From Hondaea fermentalgiana (lineage: Eukaryota; Sar; Bigyra; Thraustochytrida; Thraustochytriidae), in NCBI GenBank assembly GCA_014084085.1, contig NPFB01000158.1, positions 1 to 27,500 of the forward strand: a DNA stretch of 27,500 nt. Reading direction: 5' to 3'. The position numbers and the translations under genes are program-made. Every line of letters begins with the position of its first letter. Position 1 is the first letter of the stretch. Below are positions 7,869-17,000 of this stretch, piece by piece. The notes beneath the pieces were generated by a model that worked only from the letters and a program-made list of their open reading frames with translations, ran no database searches and was not told where the DNA came from.

Positions 7869-9764
7869 ATGCGGCGAGGTGAGCGTTCTCGCGGAGCGCG
7901 ACGCGTGATGAGCGTCGCGGCGCGCTCGTGCACGCGGCGCGTGGTCAGGACGCTGCTCCTGGCCGCCATCGGCTGCAACTTGCTCTACTTTTCAATGGTC
8001 CACGTTCTCATCCTCGAGCCGCAAGCCGCCGGCGAGGACTCGAGCGTGGCGCGCTCGGTAACGATCGACCGAGGGACACCAAGCACGACGGGAAGTGTAG
8101 CGGGGGCGGGGGCGTCGCTGTTAAAACCAGCATCAGCAGCGGACGATGGACACCGTGCAGATGGAGATGAAGAGGAGCTTGGCTTGCGATCAAGTCCTGG
8201 CAACAATATTGCAGAGGAGATCCACTTCACGCACGTTTTCAACTCCTTCAACGTCAGCCCTGGCTCTAAGCTCAGCAAGGAGCATGATCTTGTGCGTCTC
8301 TCTTGGCAGCTCGCGGCCGAATACGCGTTGCAGGAGGCGGGAATCCGCGTCGAGTTTATCAATGCCGTTCTCTCTGAGGACCGAGGATCAGGGCCGGCCT
8401 TCGCGCGCGAAATCGATCTAAAGGACGTGGTCATCGATCCCTTTAACCATCACAAACTGCCGGTGGTTGGCGAAATATTTCGCGTCGGAAGAGATCATGG
8501 CACGGGAAAGCACCTGATTTACACCAATGCGGACATTGGGGTGCACCAAGACTTTTATGTGCAAGCCTGGAAACTGGCGCACTTGGACGGCGTCAGCATC
8601 CAGGACGAATTGCTTGCGGAGACCTTTGAGCTGCTTCTGTTTTGTCTTTCCTTTGATGAGACGGGGGGGGCGCACATTACCACTCCCCTGCTCTGCCAGA
8701 ATGACGCGCGTGTCTACTACAAGCTGCACGGCGGGGATATTGACCTGATCCCTCTTGCCATGCAGGATCTCGCTCACCTCTATGTGCAAAATCGCACAAG
8801 GCAAGCGCTCGCTTCTCGCCAGTCGTCTCCACCGTCCGCCGCAACGCTTCGCAGCTGGTTTGAGGATGCCGGGGGCCAAGGGAATTCACCGCAGAGCACG
8901 GAGGAAGCGCTTCAATTTCAGGCGCGTCGTCACGAGCGGCCAGCAAACGCGCCGTATCGTCCCTCTGCATTTACCATCACCCGCATGGACCTCCGTATTG
9001 ATGAGAATAAGCTCGAGGTAAATCGAGAGTCTCTGGAATACATGCTCGCAACAGCCAAAGCTTCGCCCCACCCAGGCAATGATTGCTTCATTCTTCCGCG
9101 AACCATGGTTCCTAACATGCTCGCGCAATCGCGGCATCCTCTATCATGGCGGCCTTGGGGCATGTGGATTCCATGGAGCTTTGAGTGGGAGCTGTCCTCG
9201 GAACATTTGACGTGGCGCCGGTTCGAGGGCACGGAAAGACGGAGCTACACCTTCCACCTTGGCGTTTCGGGCCGCGTCGCAAATAAGTGGATCGAACTCT
9301 GGAACCAGCGTCCAATGTTTATTCTAGGCCTCGCTGCCAGCTGGAACGAGGTCACGGGCGATCGATTTGTAGAGTCTTTTCACACGCCAAAGTACTGCTC
9401 GCACGAAGCTGCATACCGTCATTTTGCCTTTTGCAATGCAGCGCCCGCGCACATGCGCTATTGTCAAGGAAACGTGCGATACGGGTGCTCTGAGTTCAAT
9501 CACCCGCACTTGCGCGATCCCTATAACTACAGTCTCATGTGCGACCGTCTTTTGCGGCGTGCGCTCGCTTCCAAGTCGCAGCCTCTTGTGCCTCCTTTTT
9601 GTTCTTTCTGTGCCAAACTCATGAAGGCGCACGGCGGCTATACAGCTTCTCGAATCCAGCTCATTGACAAAAAATGCGCCCCGGACCTTCGCATCAAGCA
9701 ATGTTTTCCTAGCAAATGCGAATTCACGCCCAGCAGCCAGCAGCTGCAGCTCGTCGCCTCCTAA
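7869..9764 (+). CDS. Type II (signal-anchor) membrane protein, possible Golgi glycosyltransferase-like enzyme
   Basis: The uninterrupted frame gives 631 residues: a short Arg-rich N-terminus, one hydrophobic anchor (about 29-49), a low-complexity Ser/Ala/Gly stem (about 50-115), then a large luminal domain. This is the layout of Golgi type II enzymes. YTNADIG at about 218-224, after a beta-strand-like LIYT, resembles the acidic metal/nucleotide-sugar motif region of GT-A glycosyltransferases. The C-terminal 230 residues are rich in Cys (about 406, 510, 522, 532, 540, 558, 578, 581, 603, 612, 617), suggesting disulfides, and there are N-glycosylation sequons (NRT about 308, NYS about 553). The upstream ATG at 7865 would reach the same frame through a 70-nt intron (7879-7948), giving a shorter N-terminus MDAAR directly before the anchor. 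I do not recognise the exact family; the glycosyltransferase idea is inference. Confidence 0.75.
   Translation: MRRGERSRGARRVMSVAARSCTRRVVRTLLLAAIGCNLLYFSMVHVLILEPQAAGEDSSVARSVTIDRGTPSTTGSVAGAGASLLKPASAADDGHRADGDEEELGLRSSPGNNIAEEIHFTHVFNSFNVSPGSKLSKEHDLVRLSWQLAAEYALQEAGIRVEFINAVLSEDRGSGPAFAREIDLKDVVIDPFNHHKLPVVGEIFRVGRDHGTGKHLIYTNADIGVHQDFYVQAWKLAHLDGVSIQDELLAETFELLLFCLSFDETGGAHITTPLLCQNDARVYYKLHGGDIDLIPLAMQDLAHLYVQNRTRQALASRQSSPPSAATLRSWFEDAGGQGNSPQSTEEALQFQARRHERPANAPYRPSAFTITRMDLRIDENKLEVNRESLEYMLATAKASPHPGNDCFILPRTMVPNMLAQSRHPLSWRPWGMWIPWSFEWELSSEHLTWRRFEGTERRSYTFHLGVSGRVANKWIELWNQRPMFILGLAASWNEVTGDRFVESFHTPKYCSHEAAYRHFAFCNAAPAHMRYCQGNVRYGCSEFNHPHLRDPYNYSLMCDRLLRRALASKSQPLVPPFCSFCAKLMKAHGGYTASRIQLIDKKCAPDLRIKQCFPSKCEFTPSSQQLQLVAS
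7879..7948 (+). other. Candidate 70-nt spliceosomal intron at the 5' end of the type II membrane protein gene
   Basis: The donor GAG|GTGAGC at 7878/7879 and acceptor GGTCAG|G at 7948/7949 join codon AG+G. They place the first ATG (7865) in frame with the long ORF, encoding MDAAR followed directly by the hydrophobic anchor TLLLAAIG. Unspliced, ATG 7865 meets TGA after five codons. This rests on the splice-site match and the frame logic only. Confidence 0.45.
8663..8670. repeat. G8 run in coding sequence
   Basis: Eight consecutive G within the type II membrane protein gene, encoding Thr-Gly-Gly-Ala. The frame is intact, but the site is prone to indel error. Confidence 0.6.
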
Positions 9765-9768
9765 GAAA

Positions 9769-9774
9769 AATAAA
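9769..9774 (+). terminator. Polyadenylation signal AATAAA
   Basis: AATAAA lies five bases after the stop codon of the type II membrane protein gene. Confidence 0.5.
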
Positions 9775-10144
9775 TCACTCTTCTCCACATAAGCTTGAGC
9801 ATTCCTAAGCAAACACCCGCCAACGGCCTTCATCAACGCATAGATAGCACTGCAGCCACCGAGCATCGGATTCGCGAATCGCTAACCCCATTCATGTCCA
9901 GGTAACCGACTGACTGGCTGTTGAAGGAGGGCGTGCATGTGCCTGCCTGCCATGCCTGCCGATCTGCAAACCGGCCTGTTGCTCTTGGCCAAGGAAGGCA
10001 CCACGGGCTGCCGCGAGGTCGGCAGCTCGCGAGAGCTAGCAGCTGCTGCAGCAGCCTGCAGACGTGTGTGCGCGCAATGAGAAGGCGCTGGCGCAAAGCC
10101 TTTGCGGTCCCTCTTCTTGGAACTTGAGACGTCCGTCCCGGCGC

Positions 10145-10152
10145 TTTTATAA
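10145..10152 (+). promoter_or_regulatory. TATA-like element upstream of GMC gene 1
   Basis: TTTTATAA stands alone in GC-rich surroundings, 24 bp before the ATG at 10176 and 430 bp before the preferred ATG at 10584. A transcript starting about 30 bp downstream would begin close to or beyond the 10176 ATG. That would favour the shorter protein, but this is only suggestive. Confidence 0.3.
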
Positions 10153-10583
10153 CGTGCGTTGCGGCCTACGCAGCGATGCGCTCGCGCGCTGCAGCAAGAC
10201 CACGCACCGTAGGCAACGCAACGATGCGGCTTGCACGGCAAGCTCCGCCTCATGCAAGCAAGCCGGCCGCGACCATCATCGTCCGCACGTTTACTGTTGG
10301 CCACTGCCAGCTTGCAGTGCTCAAAGTCTGGCGGCCACGGATGCGCCAGTTTGCGCGAAGTGAAGAAAGAGTCCTGTGGGGAAGGGGAAAGTATGGGCAA
10401 AAGGACGCGAGCCGTGCACGCGCTGGCAGTACTGCATCCATTGCGAGCGAAGCGACTGCGAGCGAGCGGACGCCGAAGCTGGCAGCAGACCTGAAAACGA
10501 AGAAAGGAAACAAGCGGTCGAACGAACAGGAGAGAAGCGAGCAGCTCGGAGTCGGCCGAGCAGAGCGCGCACCGACGAGCACG

Positions 10584-12497
10584 ATGCAGGGCGCCCGACG
10601 CGTGGAGAAGATTGCAGGACACCTGCGAGGCGACAGCGGAGGCAGCAACGTCGACGAAAAGGCGCGCAGACGCGGACTGCAGGCGCAAGAGACGGCAGGT
10701 CTTGTGGACGGAGGGGAGATCCTCGCAGAGTACGATTACATTGTCGTCGGCGCCGGATCGGCAGGATGTGTTGTGGCGTCGCGGCTGAGCGAAGACCCCA
10801 AGGTGTCCGTGCTCCTGCTCGAAGCAGGCGGAAATAACCAGACCTTTTCCGTGCGACACCCGCTAGTCACGTGCGCAACACTGCAGAATTCGCAGTACGA
10901 TTGGGGCTTTCGCTCCGAGCCGCAACAAAACCAAAATGAGCGCGTTTCGTACTGGCCCCGCGGCAAGTGCCTTGGAGGCTCCTCCTCCATCAACTACATG
11001 CTCTACGTGCGTTGCGATCCACGGAACTACGACCAGTACGCCAACGAATTCGGATGCGAGGGTTGGAGCTACAAGGAAGTTCTGCCATTTTTTCGTAAGA
11101 GCGAAAATCTTATCACCAGCCAGAAAATGGACCCCACGCACCATTCAGACGAATATCGCAGCAGGAAAGGACCCCTCAAGGTCATCGATCTCAGTGACCC
11201 GCACTTTGAGTTCCAAACAAAGTACGTGTCCGAATGCTTTGTTTCTGCCTGTAACGAGAAAGGAATCCAAGGTCCGCACGACTTCAATAGCGGCAAGCAA
11301 GATGGCGCGAACCTTGCGCAGGTTTCTGTGGCCGACGGCAAGCGCTCCGACACAGCGTCCATGTTTCTCTTTGAGACAGGCGCGCTCAAACGTCCGAACC
11401 TCACCGTCATGACGCACGCTCACGTGCAAAAGCTCGTGACGCAGGGCGATCTCGTTACGGGTGTCGTCTTCAAAGCTGGCGACCACGACATGAAGACGCT
11501 CCGGACGAGTGCCGTTCCGTCTCGCTTCGTCGCAGCGCGAAAAGAGGTTGTCATTTCGGCAGGAGCTGTTGGCACGCCGCAAATCCTCATGCTGAGCGGC
11601 ATCGGACCGCACGAGGAACTTGAGCAACTTGGCATTCCGTGCATCGCCGACCTTCCTGTCGGCCGCAACATGTCGGACCATCTCATGTGCCCCCTTCCGT
11701 ACGCCGTCAAGGATCATGCGCCAGGCTTTTCCGGCTCGTTCATGGAGATTGCGCAGGGCTTCTGGGACTATTACGTTAAAGGCCAGGGCATCTTTTCGTT
11801 CCCTTTCATCACGGCAATGGCCTTTTTCCGTTCGGGAATTAGACCCGAGGAGGATGGAAATGACCTGCAGATTCACTTTACGCCGTACACGATGGATGAC
11901 CACGAGCTTCTCAAGCGCAATTTTGGTACCGACATCACCCATCCTCGCTTTCAAGACGAGTTGCCTCCCAAGCGCGTCATGTTTATCCCGTCTTTGGTGC
12001 GGCCCAAGAGCAAGGGGTCTGTGACGCTGAGGAGTGCGTGCCCCTTTGATGCGCCTCGGATCGAGCCCAATTACCTTGATCACGAGGACGACATGGAGAT
12101 GTTTTTACACTGCTACCGCAAATGCATGGAGATTGCGGAAACCTCAGAAGCCTTCAAGGACGTTCTCGGCGAACGCATCGTCAACGCATACTCGGAATAC
12201 GACCCAAACTCTGACGAGTATATCCGCGAAGAGTTGCGCGAAACATCCGTCACCATTTATCATCCTGTGGGCACCGCCAAAATGGGGCGCGTTGAAGATC
12301 CCACCACGGTCGTCGACGCCAAGACGCTCAAGGTCAAGGGCTTCCTCAATCTCCGCGTTGCAGATGCAAGCATCTTTCCAGAAGTCCCTTCCGGGAATAC
12401 CAACGCACCCGCCATCATGGCTGGCGAGCGCGTGGCGCACATGATTGCCTCCTCCTCTTCCTCGTCGTCGTCGCCCTCTTCTTCCAGCACTCCTTAA
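10584..12497 (+). CDS. GMC-family FAD-dependent oxidoreductase, paralogue 1
   Basis: The protein has 637 residues from the ATG chosen by comparison with paralogue 3. Both share an N-terminal module: a basic RRVEK..-HLRG helix, then ETAGLV(D/N)GGEILAEYDY. The FAD ADP-binding motif GAGSAG is at 56-61 with the ribose-binding Glu80 (LLLEAG). GMC signature 1 (PRGKCLGGSSS) starts near 125 and signature 2 (GAVGTPQILMLSGIG) lies mid-protein. The catalytic pair is His560 (YHPVGT) and Asn605 (SGNTNAP). Such enzymes oxidise alcohols, choline, sugars or related CH-OH donors; the substrate cannot be read here. Unlike both paralogues it has VRCD instead of VRGD after signature 1, and it ends in a Ser-rich low-complexity tail (about 620-637). 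The frame is open upstream to ATG 10176, so a 773-residue form with an Arg-rich presequence remains possible. Confidence 0.9.
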   Translation: MQGARRVEKIAGHLRGDSGGSNVDEKARRRGLQAQETAGLVDGGEILAEYDYIVVGAGSAGCVVASRLSEDPKVSVLLLEAGGNNQTFSVRHPLVTCATLQNSQYDWGFRSEPQQNQNERVSYWPRGKCLGGSSSINYMLYVRCDPRNYDQYANEFGCEGWSYKEVLPFFRKSENLITSQKMDPTHHSDEYRSRKGPLKVIDLSDPHFEFQTKYVSECFVSACNEKGIQGPHDFNSGKQDGANLAQVSVADGKRSDTASMFLFETGALKRPNLTVMTHAHVQKLVTQGDLVTGVVFKAGDHDMKTLRTSAVPSRFVAARKEVVISAGAVGTPQILMLSGIGPHEELEQLGIPCIADLPVGRNMSDHLMCPLPYAVKDHAPGFSGSFMEIAQGFWDYYVKGQGIFSFPFITAMAFFRSGIRPEEDGNDLQIHFTPYTMDDHELLKRNFGTDITHPRFQDELPPKRVMFIPSLVRPKSKGSVTLRSACPFDAPRIEPNYLDHEDDMEMFLHCYRKCMEIAETSEAFKDVLGERIVNAYSEYDPNSDEYIREELRETSVTIYHPVGTAKMGRVEDPTTVVDAKTLKVKGFLNLRVADASIFPEVPSGNTNAPAIMAGERVAHMIASSSSSSSSPSSSSTP

Positions 12498-12739
12498 AAA
12501 AAAAGTAGCACATTCAGTAAATAATAATACAAAACCAGCGCACTTCAGGAGGGGAAATTTGCACATTCTCTCCTAATCGATGGAAAGAAAGTGATTGTGC
12601 CAAATCCGCTGCAATTGCTCGAAAGTTGTCAAGATCTTGTACGTTTACTCACATTCCATAAGCAGAAAGAAATCAGGGCGCGCCCTGGCACAGGCTACAT
12701 AGGCCTAGCGATCGCGAAAAAAAACGCACCTTAGATATT
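12498..12739. other. Convergent intergenic region with three clustered palindromes
   Basis: The region lies between the stop of GMC gene 1 and the stop of the basic protein gene. It holds an A-run right after the GMC stop and, within 42 bp, three perfect palindromes: 14 bp at 12674-12687, TAGGCCTA at 12700-12707 and GCGATCGC at 12708-12715. No gene is seen. Confidence 0.6.
12674..12715. repeat. Cluster of three adjacent perfect palindromes
   Basis: CAGGGCGCGCCCTG (12674-12687), TAGGCCTA (12700-12707) and GCGATCGC (12708-12715) lie nearly end to end in the shared 3' region of two convergent genes. They could be protein-binding sites or a 3'-end/insulator element; this is unproven. Confidence 0.6.
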
Positions 12740-13390
12740 TTACAATTTGTACGTAACCATCGAGGAGACACGAAATGGAACCATTGCTTCATTGTCTGCA
12801 TAATACTCGCCTCGAAAGTCTGAGAGCGTCAGCTCGGCCCGCACGGAAGAGAATTTGAGCTCAACGCATCGCTTCTCGGCTTTATTCCACTTGTTTACAG
12901 AGGCCTCCTTGCGGACAATCTTTGGCCACTTTACGTTTGGCCTGGGCGTGGGTGCAATGACGTGAGCATCAGGCTTGGCTGCCACTAGCAAGGTTGCAGC
13001 CTCGTGCAGCACAATGTCACGCACCAGCTCGAAGCAAGGCGTCTCAGGCTCTTGCACGAGCTCAGCCGACCCAGCGCCGGCCGTCGCCGTCAACCAGTCG
13101 ACTTCTGACAGGCACAGGGACACGGGAAGGAGAGCTCGGCGCGTTGCCCCTTCGAGCTCGCGCTCGCGGGCCTCTTCGTCGTGGATCTCTTGCCTCGCCT
13201 CGCCTCCTGCGCCGTCGCCCGCGGCCGGCGCCTCGCGGCCGCCCTTGCGTCTCTTGCGCCGATGCGCTTCGCCGCCTCCATCGGGCTTGTTCGACGGCTT
13301 CGGGGCCGCGACCACCTGCACGCCCGCCGCCTCGGGCCGGGGCTTGCCCGCCGCGACGCGCACGGCCGCGTGGAACCTGAAGACGGGCAT
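12740..13390 (-). CDS. Basic, probably nuclear protein of unknown family
   Basis: This 216-residue protein starts at the first ATG (MPVFRF); the frame extends upstream only to a TTG. Residues 43-52 (HRRKRRKGGR) form a strong basic cluster that could be a nuclear localisation signal. It sits in a Pro/Ala/Gly-rich N-terminal third and is followed by an acidic helix-like segment (about 67-82). The C-terminal half (about 86-216) looks folded, with alternating hydrophobic strands and a conserved-looking end (VELKFSSVRAELTLSDF, about 176-192). I recognise no family. It is divergent from the Tudor-repeat gene (617 bp apart), so the two could share a promoter, and convergent with GMC gene 1. Confidence 0.55.
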   Translation of the reverse strand: MPVFRFHAAVRVAAGKPRPEAAGVQVVAAPKPSNKPDGGGEAHRRKRRKGGREAPAAGDGAGGEARQEIHDEEARERELEGATRRALLPVSLCLSEVDWLTATAGAGSAELVQEPETPCFELVRDIVLHEAATLLVAAKPDAHVIAPTPRPNVKWPKIVRKEASVNKWNKAEKRCVELKFSSVRAELTLSDFRGEYYADNEAMVPFRVSSMVTYKL

Positions 13391-14007
13391 CGTGTTCGCG
13401 TTCTGCGCTGCCAGCAACTCGCCGCCCGGCCTGTCCAGAGAGTCCGTGCGAGGCAGCGCAGCGCCTGCTCAGGGCGGCCGCATCAAACGACTCGCCGACG
13501 AGCGCGCCGGGCCGCCTCGCCTCCGCCTGGCGACAGCGTCGCTACTCGCGAGAATGAGATCATGCGGCATTCCTTTCCGCATTTGCTTGCGGCACGCCTT
13601 TGTCTGTCGCACTCCTCGGACCCGATCTTGCACGTCCATCCCAGGAGCTCGCGCGGGCTAGCCGTTACAGTGACCCGCGCCCGGTGACTCGGAACGCGAA
13701 TGACAGACAGAGCTTGAAGGGAAGGTGAGCTCCGGCTTGTTCGCCTTCGCTGTGTGATTTAGCAGCGCAGTGCCGCTGCCTCGAAGCAGGCGTCGCGACG
13801 CGCGTTCGCGCCGGGCTCGCGGTTTAGCCAGCAGCTAGCTGGACGCCAAACAGAAACGGAGGGCATAAGAGGCTCTGTGCGAACGCCGCAGCGTGGCCCG
13901 ACGCAACCGCAAGAGAGCCCAAACGAGACTGGGCTAGGTTGGTTTTTGCTCGGACGCTAAAAAACCACAAAAAAACATACCAAACGCGAGTCGCAAGCGC
14001 AAAGATC
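13391..14007. other. Divergent intergenic region (basic protein / Tudor-repeat protein)
   Basis: About 620 bp of GC-rich sequence between two diverging starts, a candidate bidirectional promoter. A short palindrome (CAGCTAGCTG, about 13831-13840) and an A-rich stretch just before the Tudor ATG (about 13968-13980) are visible. No ATG-initiated frame with recognisable content was found. Confidence 0.5.
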
Positions 14008-17000
14008 ATGGGCGACGGCAAAGCAGACTCTGAGTTTGCGCGCATGGCCAAAGAGTTCCGTGCTGCAGCAGGCCCTGACGAACAAGAAGATGGCGGAGGA
14101 CAGGATAGCAATGGCGCCGAGCACGAATTCGTGCTCGGCGCCAGAGTCGAAGCCAAGGTCGACGGCTGGAGCACATTCTACAAAGGCGTTATTGTTCGTG
14201 TGAACAAGGATGGCACTTTTGCTGTCGACTTTGACGATGGTGAGAGCATCGATGTAGTCCAAGCAGGGCAGATGCGTGTTCTTGCTTGCGAGAATAAAGT
14301 CAAACCCGGACAACGTGTTCGCGTCTCCCTAGCCGTTTGGAATGGCCAGGCTTTCGAAGGAATCGTAAAGGCTGTCAAAGGCCCAGGCGCATGCGAGATC
14401 CACTTTGACGATGGCGAAAAAGTCGAATATGTTCCAATAGACTTTGTGCAGCCTTTGCAGGAAACTAGCAAAGGCGGAAACGGACCTCTGCCCTCTAGCA
14501 AGTTTGCCCGAGGTGACAAAGTCTCTGCTCAGCTCGATGGATGGGATCAGGAGTACGAAGGCATTGTTGACGGCTGCTCAGGCTCAGGCGTTTACAAGGT
14601 CCTCTTTGATGACGGCGAGATCGTTGACACAGTTGCCGAGGCTCAACTCAAAGAAGTGAAAACATTCCAGACATTTTCACCAGAGGACCGCATTGAGGCA
14701 AAACTTGCAGGCTGGGACAAATTTTACGGCGGAAAAGTCGTTGCTGCGGTGGGCCGCAGCGGTTACGAGTGCCACTTTGACGATGGGGAGCACGTCCCCC
14801 TGGTCCCAAGCGATCTCTTGCGCAAAGCGCGACCAAAGCTTTTTCCTTCCGGGACCCGCGTTTTGGCAAAGATTCCTGCATGGAAAGAAGCCTATCCGGG
14901 GACGATTCAATCTGCCAATCTCAATGGCACGTATCAAATTCTCTTTGACGATGGCGAGTGCCAGGACTCAGTACTTCATGAAGATGTCAAAAAACTCGCC
15001 CAAGATAGTACGACGCAGCAGGAAAAGCAGGAGAGGCAGGAGAAGCAGGGGAGGCAAACCGAGAACCAGCCTGTGTCGGCCTCAAAGCCAACTTCCGCCA
15101 AGTTTGCCGTGAATCAGTGCATCGAAGCGAAGATTCCTGAGTGGTCTCAATTCTATACAGGGACGATCTTGGGCGCAAATTCGGATGGAACTTATTGTGT
15201 CAGCTTCGAAGATGGTGAGATGGTCCCTGCGCTGGAAGCAAAGTACATGCGAACAGTTGAAGCATCGACAAAATGGCAAAAGGGATCTCGTGTCGAAGTA
15301 CAGATTCCTGAATGGGATCAGCATTATCCTGGAACCATAGAGAAGGCGAATGAAGATGGTACCTATCATGTTGTCTTTGATGACGGGGACGTCGTCAAGA
15401 ATGCAAAGTCAACCCAGATGCGAGCACCTGCTCAACAAGCCGAGAAACCCACAAAGAAACCAGAGTCAGCTTGGAAGGTGGGAGCTCGTGTCGAAGTGCA
15501 AATCCCAGAATGGGATCAGCATTACCCTGGGACAATTAAGACAGCTCATGACGACGGCACTTTCCATGTCTTCTTCGATGATGGTGACGTTGTGGAGCAT
15601 GCCAAGCCAGAACAAATGAAGGCACCTGCTCAACAAGCCGAGAAATCCACAAGTAAACCAGAGTCAGCTTGGAAGGTGGGAGCTCGTGTCGAAGTGCAAA
15701 TCCCAGAATGGGATCAGCATTATCCTGGGACAATCAAGACAGCTCATGACGACGGCACTTTCCACGTCTTCTTCGATGATGGTGACGTTGTGGAGCATGC
15801 CAAGCCAGAACAAATGAAGGCACCTGCTCAACAAGCCGAGAAACCCGCAAAGAAACCAGAGTCAGCTTGGAAGGTGGGAGCTCGTGTCGAAGTGCAAATC
15901 CCAGAATGGGATCAGCATTATCCTGGGACTGTGAAAAATGTGAATGCAGACGGTACTTATCATGTTGTCTTTGATGATGGTGACGTTGTGGAGCATGCCA
16001 AGCCTGAACAAATGAGAGCACTTGCTCAGCAAGCAGTCAAGTCCGCAAAGAAACCAGAGACGGCTTGGAAGGTGGGAGCTCGCGTCGAAGTACAAATTCC
16101 AGAGTGGGATCAGCATTACCCAGGTACGATCAAGACAGCTCATGGCGACGGCACTTTCCACGTCGTCTTTGATGATGGTGACGTTGTGGAGCATGCCAAG
16201 CCTGAACAAATGAGAGCACTTGCTCAGCAAGCAGTCAAGTCCGCAAAGAAACCAGAGACGGCTTGGAAGGTGGGAGCTCGTGTCGAAGTACAAATTCCAG
16301 AGTGGGATCAGCATTACCCAGGTACGATCAAGACAGCTCATGGCGACGGCACTTTCCACGTCGTCTTTGATGATGGTGACGTTGTGAAAAACGCCAAGCC
16401 TGAACAAATGAAGACGCCGTCCGTCGATGTCAACTCTACTTCGGAGCGCGAGGTTCCCGAGGTACATCTTGGCGATCGTGTGCAAGCCAAGCTGGATACA
16501 TGGAAACGCGCATACAAGGGCGTGGTGACGGCGATCGGATCCGCAAACACGATGACAATCAACTTTGACGATGGTGAAGTTGCCCGGGACGTTGAGAAGG
16601 GGAAGATCAGCGAGGTTTTGTCAACAGCGCTCAACGCATACAAGAAGGGCGATCGCGTGATAGGCCATCTGCCCGGGTGGGCCCAGCCTTATCATGGAGA
16701 AGTCCAAAAGATTGCGGGAAGAGGCTCTTGCACTGTCAAGTTTGAGGATGGGGAGATCATTGAATTCTTTCCATGTGAATTGATGCACCCGGATCTGGCT
16801 GCACAGCCCACAGCAAAGGCTGAGGCTGCTTCACCTGAAGTCGAAATGGCAACAGCAAGCGCGAATGCCGAGAAGCAGACGAAAGCTTCGAACCTGACAC
16901 CTGCCACAGGTGCCGACATGTCGTCCTCAACCGAAAAGGAGATTGCGTCAACGAGCAATCCCACCAATAATTTTGAGAGCCCCGACATTCCTATTTCGTG

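Larger units (their letters stand above)
9765..10583. other. 3' region of type II protein gene and long leader of GMC gene 1
   Basis: About 820 bp. It includes the AATAAA at 9769, a perfect 14-bp palindrome (GCTGCTGCAGCAGC, 10042-10055) and a TATA-like box (TTTTATAA, 10145-10152) in otherwise GC-rich sequence. A 136-codon stretch (10176-10583) is open in frame with GMC gene 1 from an ATG at 10176. That stretch is Arg/Ala/Ser-rich and could be a leader or a targeting extension. Confidence 0.5.

Noticed and set aside
11145..12083. 312-codon open frame on the - strand opposite GMC gene 1
   Set aside because: It is antisense to a motif-rich GMC coding region, with low-complexity Arg-rich translation and no recognisable domain.
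14121..14134. Cloning adapter contamination at the EcoRI-centred palindrome
   Set aside because: The sequence differs from the common EcoRI cDNA adapter (AATTCGGCACGAG), and the reading frame and Tudor repeat continue through it. An assembly fold-back remains possible and is kept in the finding.
15862..16485. Repetitive minus-strand frame over the Tudor array
   Set aside because: It arises because the 198-bp units are open on both strands. The plus strand carries the conserved barrel pattern through 14 repeats, including diverged ones.
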